Origin: Sphingopyxis sp.
GTDB lineage: Bacteria > Pseudomonadota > Alphaproteobacteria > Sphingomonadales > Sphingomonadaceae
Direction: 5' to 3'
Assembly (NCBI GenBank): GCA_013823985.1
Contig: PNNB01000079.1
Coordinates: 30,594-94,593 of the forward strand
DNA length: 64,000 bases
Positions 1 through 8,966 of the stretch are shown here, in pieces. The position numbers and the translations under genes are program-made. A model generated the notes under the pieces. That model was not told the DNA's origin and did no database searches. It saw only the letters and a program-made list of their open reading frames with translations. Position 1 is the first letter of the stretch; every line of letters begins with the position of its first letter.

Positions 1-126
1 CTAGATCGGTTGAACGTGCCTTACCGTATCGGACTTGTGCAAAACGGCGAATGGACAGCGCCTGACTCACTAAAACATGATCCCCAATTCAAAGGCTATG
101 TTGTGTTTCTTCTCAACCCGGCATGA
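1..126 (+). CDS. C-terminal fragment of an unidentified protein
   Basis: An open frame runs from the first base of the window to a TGA at 124-126, giving 41 residues that end in VVFLLNPA. The start lies outside the window. I do not recognise the family from this tail and assign no function. An imperfect hairpin follows at 134-163. The frame could in principle be a chance opening, but it reaches the edge without a stop and is followed by a hairpin, so a real gene end is the better reading. Confidence 0.5.
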   Translation, partial: LDRLNVPYRIGLVQNGEWTAPDSLKHDPQFKGYVVFLLNPA

Positions 127-133
127 ACAGGTT

Positions 134-163
134 CGGGTCCCGTCATCTGCATGACAGGACCCG
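134..163 (+). terminator. Imperfect hairpin after the partial gene
   Basis: GGGTCC and GTCAT pair with ATGAC and GGACCC around a CTGC loop, with one mismatch. It lies between the end of the partial gene (126) and the convergent EF-hand gene (ends at 191). No clear T-run follows on the plus strand, so it may be a weak or factor-assisted terminator. Base pairing is seen; function is inferred. Confidence 0.4.
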
Positions 164-190
164 GCGTCCTTCCTTGGGGAGAGGAGGGGA

Positions 191-610
191 TTAGCCCAGA
201 AGAAACTTGCTCATTTCGGCTTTGCTAATCTTCTTGCTTTTATCCGCGTCTGCGGCAGCAAATCCATCCTTGGCCCATTTCAGCTTTGCTGTCTGGTCCA
301 TAGCCTTGGATGTTGCATCACCACCCGCGGCGTGCAGAGCCAGAAGCCATTTGGTGAACTCCGGTTCTTCCAGATCGCCGCTTTTGTCAGCGTCATAGGC
401 GGGGAATTCTGCTTCTACCAATTGGGCGACCTGTTGTTCACGTGGCATTGGTGCCGGTGCTGCAGCGGGTGCAGGTTCGGTAACAGGCTGGGCTTCCATC
501 GTATCGGGCACTTCGGTCGGGGAAGGGGGTGCCATCGGGTCGGCCTGCTGCGCCATAGCCGGGATTGCTGCCAAAGCAATTAAGCTTGATGCGGTCAGAA
601 TGCGTAACAT
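191..610 (-). CDS. Exported EF-hand domain protein
   Basis: A 139-residue protein with a signal peptide at residues 1-20 (hydrophobic core, AMAQ cleavage region), a Pro/Ala-rich linker (about 25-55) and two EF-hand loops: DADKSGDLEEPEF near 73-85 and DADKSKKISKAEM near 120-132. Both loops carry the Asp-x-Asp-x-Ser/Lys calcium pattern; the first is closer to the consensus. It is probably a periplasmic calcium-binding protein of the small EF-hand family common in sphingomonads. The partner and role are unknown. It stands alone, convergent with the partial gene at the left edge and divergent from fumarase. Confidence 0.8.
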   Translation of the reverse strand: MLRILTASSLIALAAIPAMAQQADPMAPPSPTEVPDTMEAQPVTEPAPAAAPAPMPREQQVAQLVEAEFPAYDADKSGDLEEPEFTKWLLALHAAGGDATSKAMDQTAKLKWAKDGFAAADADKSKKISKAEMSKFLLG

Positions 611-989
611 AGTAAATCTCCTGCGTTTCTCAAATATCCAAAATTATAACCCGATATTTGATATATAAAGTACGTATAATATCGCTTCTGTTCAGCAATA
701 TCGAACGGTACAATCCACAAGATGGTATTTATGTTTCAAGTTATGAATTGAAAAAATGAACTATGTTCACTTGAACCTTCATATGACATCAACTCATCAT
801 CAAATTGACAGAAAATTAAGCCAACATGCTTTTCGACGTAGATGTTAAACTTAATGTCTGATGAACATAATTTTAACGGCACATGAATAGGCGGTGTATT
901 CGGGGTTTCCGAATTGGATTGTCTAAAGGTTGAATCTCAAGATTCGTTTGTTAAGGGCTGTGCACCTGACCAACCGACGGGACATGAAT
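611..989. other. AT-rich intergenic region, divergent promoters
   Basis: About 380 bases lie between the divergent EF-hand and fumarase genes. The stretch 640-880 is much richer in A and T than the surrounding genes, with TATATA-like stretches near 660-690. I see no convincing ORF, RNA gene or repeat. It presumably contains both promoters, but I cannot assign -35/-10 elements with confidence. Confidence 0.5.
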
Positions 990-2513
990 ATGACTGTAGA
1001 AATTCGCCAAAGTGACCTGATCGAAAGCGTTGCGGACGCTCTTCAATATATCAGCTATTTTCATCCCATGGATTATATCCGCGCCTTGGGTGAAGCCTAT
1101 GAGGCGGAACAGTCCCCCGCGGCGAAGGACGCCATTGCCCAAATCCTGACCAACAGCCGCATGTGTGCCGAAGGTCACCGGCCGATCTGTCAAGATACGG
1201 GCATCGTGAATGTGTTCGTCAAATGGGGTATGGATTGCCGGCTGGACGATACATCGAAATCCTTGCAAGAGGTGGTCGACGAAGGTGTGCGTCGCGCTTA
1301 TTTGCATCCGGAAAACAAGCTGCGCGCCTCGGTCCTTGCTGATCCCGCTTTCACGCGCCGCAATACGAAGGATAATACGCCCTGCGTGCTGCATGTCGAA
1401 ATGGTCTCCGGCGGCAAAGTCAGTGTCGACGTCGCGGCCAAGGGTGGCGGCAGCGAGAATAAGTCGAAGTTCAAAATGATGAACCCGTCGGACAATATCG
1501 TCGACTGGGTGCTGGAAATGCTCCCGCAGATGGGCGCAGGCTGGTGCCCGCCGGGAATGCTTGGCATCGGTATTGGCGGGACAGCGGAACATTGCGTGCT
1601 GCTCGCCAAGCAGGCGCTGATGGAGCCGATCGACATGGGTCCCCTGAAAGCCCGGGGGCCTCAGAATGACATTGAAGCAATGCGGATCGAGATATTTGAC
1701 AAGGTCAATGCGCTGGGCATCGGTGCGCAGGGACTTGGCGGGCTATCGACCATATTGGATGTGAAGATCATGGATGCCCCCTGCCATGCGGCGGGCAAGC
1801 CGGTGGCTATGATCCCGAATTGTGCTGCGACGCGCCACGCGCATTTCACGCTGAACGGTTCGGGACCTGCGCTTCTTGAGGCGCCGAAGCTTGATGAATG
1901 GCCAAAGGTGGATTGGAAGCCTGATGCCGCAGCGAAACGCATTGATCTCGACACGCTGACACCTGCCGATGTGCAGGGTTGGAAACAGGGCGACCGGCTG
2001 TTGCTGAACGGCAAAATGCTGACCGGCCGGGATGCTGCGCATAAGCGGATTGCCGACATGCTGGCCAAGGGTGAAGAGCTGCCGGTCAGTTTTAAGGGCC
2101 GGATGATCTATTATGTCGGGCCCGTCGATCCTGTAGGTGAAGAGGTCGTTGGCCCTGCGGGCCCCACCACCGCGACCCGCATGGACAAGTTCATGGACAT
2201 GATGCTTGAACAGGGCTTGCTCGGATGCGTCGGGAAGGCCGAGCGTGGTCCGGCAGCAACGCAGGCGATTGCCAAGCACAAAAGCGCCTATCTGATGGCT
2301 GTGGGTGGTGCGGCCTATTTGGTTGCACGTGCGATCAAAGGCAGCAAAGTCGTCGGTTTTGAAGATTTGGGCATGGAAGCCATCTACGAATTTGAAGTGC
2401 AGGACTTCCCGGTAACCGTGGCCGTCGATAGCGAAGGCAACAATGTCCACCAGCTTGCGCCAACCTATTGGCAGAAGCGGATTAAGGACGAAGGTCTGCT
2501 CGCGGGGGTCTAG
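990..2513 (+). CDS. fumA: Fumarate hydratase class I (4Fe-4S)
   Basis: Converts fumarate to L-malate in the TCA cycle, in the cytoplasm. The protein is about 507 residues, the normal length of the single-chain class I enzyme (N-terminal alpha and C-terminal beta domains). Cysteines expected to hold the 4Fe-4S cluster are visible in RPICQDTG and further along in PNCAATRHAHFTLNGSGPA; the C-terminal domain has GCVGKAERGP. The frame is open from 930, but the ATG at 990 is preferred: a GACGGGA-like site sits about 8 bases upstream and homologues start with MTVEIRQ. The ATG at 984 is the alternative. The class I enzyme is oxygen-sensitive; no class II fumC is in the window. Confidence 0.93.
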   Translation: MTVEIRQSDLIESVADALQYISYFHPMDYIRALGEAYEAEQSPAAKDAIAQILTNSRMCAEGHRPICQDTGIVNVFVKWGMDCRLDDTSKSLQEVVDEGVRRAYLHPENKLRASVLADPAFTRRNTKDNTPCVLHVEMVSGGKVSVDVAAKGGGSENKSKFKMMNPSDNIVDWVLEMLPQMGAGWCPPGMLGIGIGGTAEHCVLLAKQALMEPIDMGPLKARGPQNDIEAMRIEIFDKVNALGIGAQGLGGLSTILDVKIMDAPCHAAGKPVAMIPNCAATRHAHFTLNGSGPALLEAPKLDEWPKVDWKPDAAAKRIDLDTLTPADVQGWKQGDRLLLNGKMLTGRDAAHKRIADMLAKGEELPVSFKGRMIYYVGPVDPVGEEVVGPAGPTTATRMDKFMDMMLEQGLLGCVGKAERGPAATQAIAKHKSAYLMAVGGAAYLVARAIKGSKVVGFEDLGMEAIYEFEVQDFPVTVAVDSEGNNVHQLAPTYWQKRIKDEGLLAGV

Positions 2514-2537
2514 TCCCCCGATCGGCGGGCAGGCGCG

Positions 2538-3176
2538 TTATTGCGCCTGCTGTGCCTGCATCTGTGCGTCGATTTGTGCCTGAATCTCCGGTGGCAGACC
2601 CTGTGGCGCGCCGCTCGCCTGTCCGCCGCCAGGTGCACCGCCTTGCTGCTTTTGCATTTCCTGCATCTGGCGCTGCATCGCGTCGACTTCGGCGCGTGAC
2701 TTGAACTCAAGCAGGTCGACGTCGAAAATCAGCTCGCTACCGCCCGGGATCGCGACTTCGCCGGTTTGCGGGTTACGCTGGTCCTGCGAACCGTATCCGA
2801 TGCTTGCAGGTATCCAGAGGCGATATTGGCCGCCGCGCTGCATGACCTTCAGGCCTTCCGAAAAGCCGGGCACCACGCCGTTGACGGGCAAGGCGGCTTG
2901 CGGGTTCTGGTCGAAAACTTTTCCGTCTTTCAGGCGGCCGGTATATTTGATCAAGACAACATCCTGATCGGTAGGTGACGGGCCCTCGCCAGCCTTCAGC
3001 ACTTTGTAGCGCAAACCCGACTCCGTCGTGACCACGTCGCCAAATTCATGGCGCACATCTGCGGTTCCCCACCAAGCAAGTCCACCGCCAGCAGCAAGCA
3101 CCAAGGCCGCACCAATCCAGAATTTGGTGAGCGAACCTTTTTTGATCGGCAGAATGGGAACGGCAGTTACAGACAT
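2538..3176 (-). CDS. FKBP-type peptidyl-prolyl cis-trans isomerase, membrane-anchored
   Basis: Catalyses proline isomerisation in protein folding. Of 212 residues, about 18-36 form one hydrophobic segment (signal anchor), 45-160 the FKBP domain (VLIKYTGRLKDGKVFDQN, LWIPASIGYG, LIFDVDLLEF), and the tail from about 165 is rich in Gln, Met and Gly. The anchor suggests it works on the periplasmic face. It is the next gene after rpsU on the minus strand, but a terminator at 3241-3265 separates them, so it probably has its own promoter. Confidence 0.9.
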   Translation of the reverse strand: MSVTAVPILPIKKGSLTKFWIGAALVLAAGGGLAWWGTADVRHEFGDVVTTESGLRYKVLKAGEGPSPTDQDVVLIKYTGRLKDGKVFDQNPQAALPVNGVVPGFSEGLKVMQRGGQYRLWIPASIGYGSQDQRNPQTGEVAIPGGSELIFDVDLLEFKSRAEVDAMQRQMQEMQKQQGGAPGGGQASGAPQGLPPEIQAQIDAQMQAQQAQ

Positions 3177-3240
3177 GGACTATTTCCTGATCGCTAAAGT
3201 TGTGCGCTGACTAGCAGAATGTGCAGCGGTTTCCAGACAC

Positions 3241-3265
3241 AAAAAAAGCGCCCGAGCGGCGCTTT
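3241..3265 (-). terminator. Intrinsic terminator of rpsU
   Basis: On the minus strand an eight-base stem (AAAGCGCC pairing with GGCGCTTT) is followed by a run of seven T. It begins 22 bases after the rpsU stop. This is a classical Rho-independent terminator and separates rpsU from the FKBP gene. Confidence 0.85.
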
Positions 3266-3287
3266 CCCTGTTCAATGCAGACGGTGC

Positions 3288-3494
3288 TTATTTCGCGCCG
3301 TCACGCTCTTGCTGTTTACGCTCCATCTTGCGGGCGCGACGGACAGCGGCAGCCTTTTCACGGGCGCGCTTTTCCGAGGGCTTTTCGAAATGACGACGCA
3401 GCTTCATTTCGCGATACACGCCTTCACGCTGCAGCTTCTTCTTCAGCGCGCGTAGGGCCTGATCAACATTATTATCGCGAACCATGATCTGCAT
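3288..3494 (-). CDS. rpsU: 30S ribosomal protein S21
   Basis: Small-subunit ribosomal protein of 68 residues. It starts [20 protein letters not shown] and is very basic, with the S21 signature [30 protein letters not shown] core and an Arg/Lys-rich tail. S21 helps mRNA engagement during initiation. The length is right for alphaproteobacteria. It is a single-gene unit ended by the terminator at 3241-3265; the inverted repeat at 3525-3548 lies just upstream. Confidence 0.95.
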   Translation of the reverse strand: MQIMVRDNNVDQALRALKKKLQREGVYREMKLRRHFEKPSEKRAREKAAAVRRARKMERKQQERDGAK

Positions 3495-3524
3495 AAGAAA
3501 ACTTCACTCCGGTATCGAATCGGC

Positions 3525-3548
3525 AAAATGGCTGAAATCCGCCATTTT
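3525..3548. promoter_or_regulatory. Perfect inverted repeat upstream of rpsU
   Basis: AAAATGGC and GCCATTTT form perfect 8-base arms around an 8-base spacer, 31 bases upstream of the rpsU start. A second hairpin (GCCGCA/TGCGGC) sits at 3570-3587. The 340-base region between rpsU and the divergent TonB-dependent receptor contains no convincing gene. A regulator site is possible; no factor can be named. Confidence 0.35.
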
Positions 3549-3833
3549 GTAAGGCTAAAAACGAAAATTGCCGCAAACGAGTGCGGCGTTATGCTCGGCC
3601 CCTTAACCGTGTGCCATGGCAAATTCAAGCAAAAAGCGGCCTTGTCCCACAAGAAGCGCGCGGAAATTGGTGCATTTATGCCACAGTTCCGAAGAATGTA
3701 TCGGGCCATGGAACCGCGACCTAGCCTGTTCATTTGGCATCAAGGTTGCGGGTCTCAACTTGTGCACGGGCAAATATTGTCGCGATGTTTCAGGGGACAG
3801 CGACCACGAAAACGCTATCTTCTGGAGCACCCG

Positions 3834-6800
3834 ATGAAAAACCATAAAGCGCGCATGCGCGATTTCTCCCTTTCCGTCTCGATTGCGGCTCTTTTCACTG
3901 CATTGACCCCTAACATTGCGTTTGCGCAAGATTCGCAAGAGGCGCAACCCACCGCTGAGGTGGCCGAAGAAGCTGATGAAGGCGACGCCATTATCGTTAC
4001 CGGTTCGCGCATTGCGCGTCCGGAGCTGAATGTCGCAAACCCCGTCGTCGCGGTCACGGGCGAAAGCATCGAGAAGTCCGGACAGATCAACGTAACAGAC
4101 GTCCTTATCCGCAACCCTGCGCTGACAGCCTCCATCGGCGGCTCGCTGTCGGGTGGTGCGGATGCAGGATTAGGCGAAACGGGCGTGAACCGCCTCGATT
4201 TGCGTAACCTGGGTGCGGACCGCACACTCGTTCTGGTGAATGGCAAGCGCCATGTTGCCGGGATCCCGAACACCGCTTCGGTCGATATCAACTCTATTCC
4301 GCAAGATTTGATCGAGCGTGTTGACGTGCTGACCGGAGGCGCTTCTGCCATCTATGGTGCTGATGGCGTTTCGGGCGTGGTCAATTTCATTCTCAAGCGG
4401 AACTTTGACGGCGTTACCGCCCGTGGACAGGTCGGCATATCCGACAAGGGTGATGCCGGAACCCGCTTCTTTTCGATTGTTGCCGGCAAGAACTTCGCCG
4501 GAGATCGCGGTAATGTGGCGCTCGCTTATGAGTTCAGCGACCGCGATCGGTTAAGCAGCTTTGAACGCTCATTCAGCGGTGATCCACTGGTGAACCAGGG
4601 GCTGTTCCGCAACCGGGCGGACTTTCCTGATGATCCCAATGTGCCTGACCGCATATTATACAATAACCTAAGCTGGGCAGACAGCGCACCCGATGGAGCC
4701 GTCGATCTTGATTTGGACGGCATTCCGGATTTTACCGGAAGCGGCCTTGTCTATGACCGCGGATTGCCTATTCCGTCATCCGGCGGTCGCGCACAGGGTG
4801 GTTCCAACACACCCACCGCAGGCTATTTCGGCGACTTGGAACCTTCGTTGCGCCGCCATGCGGTCAATGCCTTGGCGAGTTATGAATTCTCACCGGCGTT
4901 CAAAGTATTCCTTGAAGGCAAATATGTACGGACAAACGCCTTTTCCGTAGGCCAACCCAGCTTCGATTTCTTCACCTATCTGGCCCCCGATAACGCCTTT
5001 TTGAATGACCGCTTCGGAGTTGCGAATACTACCAACGGCGCCCTGATTTCGCGCGACAATTTCGATTTCGGTGTACGTGGTGAATCAATCAAGCGCGAAA
5101 CCTATCGCGGTGTGGCGGGTATCGAAGGCGATATTACGGACAATGCGAAATATGAGGTTTCTTATGTATTCGGCCGCACCACGGCGGCTGGAACACAGAC
5201 GAGCAACCTGATCGGCGATCGCTATTTTGCCGCGCTCGACGCGGTGCGCGATCCTGTATCAGGTCAGATTGTTTGCCGTTCGACTTTGGACCCCTTGTCC
5301 AACATCGATCCGAACAATTTCAACCAGCCCGCATCGACCTTTACACCCGGCGCGGGCAGCGCGTGCCGTCCGCTGAATGTATTGGGTAATGGCGTCGCTT
5401 CGCAAGAGGCTCTCGCATTTGTACTGGCGAACAACACCAATCGGTCACGTATTACGCAGCATGTTGTATCAGGCTCGGTTTCCGGCGATTTCGACGCCCT
5501 GTTCACCTTGCCGGGCGGTCCGCTCGGCTTTGCGTTAGGTGCCGAATACCGAAAGGAAATCAGCAGCGACACGCCTGATGCCCTCATACAATCGGGCGAC
5601 TTGCGGGACTTTGCGGCGGTGCAGCCGAGCACCGGGAAATTCGACGTGAAAGAAATTTTCGCCGAACTGAACGCGCCAATTCTCGCCGACATGCCTTTTG
5701 CGAATTTGCTCTCCTTCTCGGCGGCTATCCGTCTGTCCGACTATTCGACGATTGGCAAAACGACGACATGGAAAGTCGACGGCATTTACGCGCCTATCGC
5801 TGACGTCCGTTTCCGCGGATCCTATTCGCAAGCTGTGCGGGCACCCAATATAGGTGAGCTGTTCTCGCCTCAATCGGGAACCTTCGCCTTCGTGACTGAC
5901 CCGTGCGATGTCACGCGGCTCAATGACGGAACACAGTTCCGGCAGGCGAACTGTACGGCAATCCTGTCCGGCTTGGGCCTGACCCCCGCGCAGATCGCTA
6001 CCTTCAGTCCGTCGACCGACGCACAGGCTACCACATCACGTCGTGGCTTGGCCGGAGGAAATCCCGGTTTGAATGAGGAAGAAGCGAAGACGTGGACGGC
6101 AGGTGTCGTCTTGCGCCCCAGCTTCATTCCGGGCCTGTCGATGAGCTTCGACTGGTATAATATCCGTATCAAGGGGGCGATCAATACGCCGAGCGCCACC
6201 GAAGTGGCGGAATTGTGCGTTGACCAGCCAACTATCGATAATGTGTTCTGCCAGAACATCTTCCGCGCCACCGGGACTGGTTTTGTCTTGGGTGATGGAA
6301 ATGACCCGCTGCAGCGCAACGGCTTTATTGTCGGACCGGAAAATGTTGCTGCGTTCGAAACTGCGGGCGGTGATTTCACCATCAATTACCGCATGCCCAC
6401 TGACAATATCGGAACATTCAACTTCAACCTGACCGGCGGTTATCTGGACAAGATCACCTTCGTTCCGACGGTAGGGGCAGATGTGGATGACGATACGTTA
6501 GAGGCTTATAATCCACGCTGGCGCGGATCGGCGAGCCTCGACTGGCAATTGGGCGGATTCAATATCAATTATGGTGTGAACTATTTCAGCAAGACCCGTC
6601 GTTTCACCACCGAACAGCTTGCCGCAAATCCCGACTTGTCCGACCCGCGGTTCTTCTACTTCAAGGAACGTTGGGAGCATGATGTACGCCTGGCTATTGA
6701 TGTCGACGATAAGTTCACCTTTTACGGCGGCGTGAATAACATTTTCGACGAAAAACCAGCCTTTGACCAGCTTAGCTACCCGATCTCGTCAGGCGTCGGC

Positions 6801-6836
6801 CGGTTCCTATATGTCGGTGCCAAAGTAACGATGTAA
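3834..6836 (+). CDS. TonB-dependent outer membrane receptor
   Basis: Outer membrane gated channel for ligand uptake powered by TonB-ExbBD. The frame is open from 3528, but the ATG at 3834 fits: CTGGAG lies 6 bases upstream and MKNHKARMRDFSLS begins a signal peptide ending near AFAQ. That gives 1000 residues. The segment EGDAIIVTGSRI (about 45-60) is a TonB-box-like region, followed by the plug domain (to about 200, with GAEALYG-like GGASAIYGADGVSGVVNF) and a long beta-barrel ending in a C-terminal aromatic strand (LYVGAKVTM). It resembles the large sphingomonad receptors; substrate cannot be read from sequence. The aldolase-like gene follows 72 bases downstream. Confidence 0.92.
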   Translation: MKNHKARMRDFSLSVSIAALFTALTPNIAFAQDSQEAQPTAEVAEEADEGDAIIVTGSRIARPELNVANPVVAVTGESIEKSGQINVTDVLIRNPALTASIGGSLSGGADAGLGETGVNRLDLRNLGADRTLVLVNGKRHVAGIPNTASVDINSIPQDLIERVDVLTGGASAIYGADGVSGVVNFILKRNFDGVTARGQVGISDKGDAGTRFFSIVAGKNFAGDRGNVALAYEFSDRDRLSSFERSFSGDPLVNQGLFRNRADFPDDPNVPDRILYNNLSWADSAPDGAVDLDLDGIPDFTGSGLVYDRGLPIPSSGGRAQGGSNTPTAGYFGDLEPSLRRHAVNALASYEFSPAFKVFLEGKYVRTNAFSVGQPSFDFFTYLAPDNAFLNDRFGVANTTNGALISRDNFDFGVRGESIKRETYRGVAGIEGDITDNAKYEVSYVFGRTTAAGTQTSNLIGDRYFAALDAVRDPVSGQIVCRSTLDPLSNIDPNNFNQPASTFTPGAGSACRPLNVLGNGVASQEALAFVLANNTNRSRITQHVVSGSVSGDFDALFTLPGGPLGFALGAEYRKEISSDTPDALIQSGDLRDFAAVQPSTGKFDVKEIFAELNAPILADMPFANLLSFSAAIRLSDYSTIGKTTTWKVDGIYAPIADVRFRGSYSQAVRAPNIGELFSPQSGTFAFVTDPCDVTRLNDGTQFRQANCTAILSGLGLTPAQIATFSPSTDAQATTSRRGLAGGNPGLNEEEAKTWTAGVVLRPSFIPGLSMSFDWYNIRIKGAINTPSATEVAELCVDQPTIDNVFCQNIFRATGTGFVLGDGNDPLQRNGFIVGPENVAAFETAGGDFTINYRMPTDNIGTFNFNLTGGYLDKITFVPTVGADVDDDTLEAYNPRWRGSASLDWQLGGFNINYGVNYFSKTRRFTTEQLAANPDLSDPRFFYFKERWEHDVRLAIDVDDKFTFYGGVNNIFDEKPAFDQLSYPISSGVGRFLYVGAKVTM

Positions 6837-6907
6837 CGACATGGCCTTGCCCTCGCTCTCCTTTCATTTCATAATGCAACGCAAATGGAATGAACAGGAG
6901 AGCGAGC

Positions 6908-7672
6908 ATGGCCACCCAGCTGAAAGCGAACAGCAAATATAGCGAAGCCGAATGGACGGCACGGCAGGAACTTGCCGCCTGTTACCGTATCTTTTCAATG
7001 TTCGGTTGGGATGAACTGGTGTTCAACCATATCACGGTGAAGGTACCCGACGAAGAAGGTGCCTTCCTGATCAATCCGTACGGCATGCATTTTGGCGAAA
7101 TTACCGCCTCCAGCCTGATCAAGATCGACATCGACGGCAACAAGCTGGATGCCGACAATCCATGGCATGTGAACAAGGCCGGTTTTGTGCAGCATAGCCT
7201 GTTCCACAGGACATTGCCCGATGCACATGCGATCATCCATACTCATACAACCGCCACGGTAGCGGTTTGTTCGCTTGAAGGTGGACTACAGCCAGTGAAC
7301 TTCTATGCCTGCAACTTCATGGGGCAACTGGCTTATCATGATTTTGAAGGCGTCACGGTACGCGAAGAAGAAGGCGTGCGGCTGGTCGAGCATTTGGGTG
7401 ACAAACGCATATTGATGCTGCGGAACCACGGACCTGTGGTGATGGGCAAGAGTTTGCCCGATGCGTTCATCAAATATTGGGCATTGCAGCGCGCCTGCGA
7501 GCATCAGATGGCGACCATGCAAATGGGCAAGCCAATTACGGTTTCCAATGAGGTCATCGCCGTGCACCAACGCGACCTTTATATGGCATCGCCTCCGGGC
7601 GGGTCGGGCCGTGTCGAATTTGATGCGATGGTGCGCAAGGTCGATCAGATCGATAAAAGCTGGCGGGATTGA
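6908..7672 (+). CDS. Class II aldolase/adducin family protein
   Basis: A 254-residue protein of the class II aldolase/adducin fold (L-fuculose-phosphate aldolase family). Metal-binding histidines are visible in HTHTTATVA (about 111-119) and in RNHGPVVMG (about 172-180). The family includes sugar-phosphate aldolases and adducin-like proteins, so a specific substrate should not be claimed. The ATG at 6908 is preferred over 6890 because AGGAG sits 7 bases before it. It lies between a TonB-dependent receptor and an orphan 2Fe-2S oxidoreductase subunit, which may hint at catabolism of an imported compound (inference). Confidence 0.85.
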   Translation: MATQLKANSKYSEAEWTARQELAACYRIFSMFGWDELVFNHITVKVPDEEGAFLINPYGMHFGEITASSLIKIDIDGNKLDADNPWHVNKAGFVQHSLFHRTLPDAHAIIHTHTTATVAVCSLEGGLQPVNFYACNFMGQLAYHDFEGVTVREEEGVRLVEHLGDKRILMLRNHGPVVMGKSLPDAFIKYWALQRACEHQMATMQMGKPITVSNEVIAVHQRDLYMASPPGGSGRVEFDAMVRKVDQIDKSWRD

Positions 7673-7703
7673 TTGCTGCGCGATCTGCGTTTAGCGCCTT
7701 AGC

Positions 7704-8243
7704 ATGACCAAGTTCACCGTTAACGATCGTCCGGTCCAGTATAAGATGGACCCGCAAACGCCCCTGCTGTGGGCGTTAAGGGACGCGTCAAACCTGACAG
7801 GCACCAAATATGGTTGCGGAACGGGCGATTGCGGCGCGTGCATGGTCGAAATTGACGGTGAGGCCATCCGGTCCTGTCTGGTGACCATTGCCGAAGCGGA
7901 AGGTCGCTTTGTCACAACCATCGAGGGGCTGAGCCGCGATCGTAGTCATCCGTTGCAACAGGCCTTTGTCGCAGGAAATGTGCCCCATTGCGGGTTTTGT
8001 ATTCCCGGCATCATCATGGCGGCATCGGTGTTGCTGAAAAAGAGCAGCAACCCGACCGATGAAGAAATCAACGCTGCAATCACCAATCTTTGTCGGTGCG
8101 GTAGCTATCCCCGCTTGCGCGATGCGATCAAGCGGGCCGGTCGTGTCATGCGCGGTGAAGAACGGATCGCGGCTGCTCCGCCTCCGGGGATTACACCGGA
8201 AGATGCGGCGCGAGCCGTACCTGCGTTGACGGTGACAGAATAA
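7704..8243 (+). CDS. 2Fe-2S small subunit of a xanthine-oxidase-family molybdoenzyme (orphan)
   Basis: A 179-residue protein with two 2Fe-2S clusters. The plant-ferredoxin-like N-terminal domain has CGTGDCGACMVEIDG near 36-50 and a fourth cysteine in RSCLV; the helical domain has HCGFCIPGIIM near 97-107 and NLCRCGSYPRL near 131-141. This is the pattern of isoquinoline 1-oxidoreductase alpha and aldehyde oxidase small subunits. The family normally sits next to its molybdopterin large subunit, but none is nearby; the next gene is a convergent HNH protein. The large subunit must be elsewhere or lost. Confidence 0.88.
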   Translation: MTKFTVNDRPVQYKMDPQTPLLWALRDASNLTGTKYGCGTGDCGACMVEIDGEAIRSCLVTIAEAEGRFVTTIEGLSRDRSHPLQQAFVAGNVPHCGFCIPGIIMAASVLLKKSSNPTDEEINAAITNLCRCGSYPRLRDAIKRAGRVMRGEERIAAAPPPGITPEDAARAVPALTVTE

Positions 8244-8263
8244 CAGCGCGGATAAGGCTGCGC

Positions 8264-8848
8264 TTAACCTTCCAATTCGATATCCCAGTAGAGCCAGTCA
8301 TGCCACGTTTCGTGCAGATGGTTCGGTGGGAAAGCGCGCCCGCGATCCTGCAATTGCCAGCTCGTTGGCCGGATGGCTGCCATATTGAGCTGCATATGCG
8401 CTTGTTTCGGCGTCCGTCCGCCCTTTTTCAGGTTGCAAGGCAGGCACGCGGTTGTGACATTTTCCCAACTGGTGATCCCACCCAAACGGCGCGGGACGAT
8501 ATGGTCAAAGGTCAGGTTATCGCCTGAACCGCAATATTGGCATTCGAACTTGTCCCGTAAAAATAGGTTGAAGCGGGTAAAGGCTGGGTACTCGGAAGGT
8601 TTCACATATTGGCGCAGCGCAATCACTGACGGGATTTTCATGTCGAGACTTGGGCTGTGCACGTGGCGGTCGTAGCTGGAAACAATGTCGACCTTGTCGA
8701 GGAACACGGCTTTGATCGCGGTCTGCCACGGCCATAGGCTCAGCGGATAATAGCTGAGCGGTGTGTAGTCCGCATTGAGCACCAGCGCCGGGCAATTTTC
8801 TGGATGCCTTGCCCTGCCAGCTGCTTCGAAAGTTCCGGTATGCAACAT
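8264..8848 (-). CDS. HNH endonuclease family protein
   Basis: A 194-residue protein with a zinc-ribbon HNH core near 105-160: FECQYCGSGDNLTFDHIVPR, then ENVTTACLPCNLKKGGRT. The four cysteines (CxxC twice) and the DH...N pattern are intact. This widespread chromosomal HNH family is usually a housekeeping-type gene of unknown role rather than a mobile-intron enzyme. It diverges from gluQRS, with about 118 bases between them. Confidence 0.87.
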   Translation of the reverse strand: MLHTGTFEAAGRARHPENCPALVLNADYTPLSYYPLSLWPWQTAIKAVFLDKVDIVSSYDRHVHSPSLDMKIPSVIALRQYVKPSEYPAFTRFNLFLRDKFECQYCGSGDNLTFDHIVPRRLGGITSWENVTTACLPCNLKKGGRTPKQAHMQLNMAAIRPTSWQLQDRGRAFPPNHLHETWHDWLYWDIELEG

Positions 8849-8966
8849 AAGTCAGACCTTCTCCCCTGTTGTCATAGCCGTTTTAACCCTATGGGCGTTA
8901 CAGCATTTTGACATTTGCCAACCTATTTGCACATATTGTGACGTCAAGAGGGCAAAAGCACATAAT

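Noticed and set aside
1743..2450. Long minus-strand frame opposite fumarase
   Set aside because: Shadow frame; the plus strand is a clear class I fumarase along its whole length.
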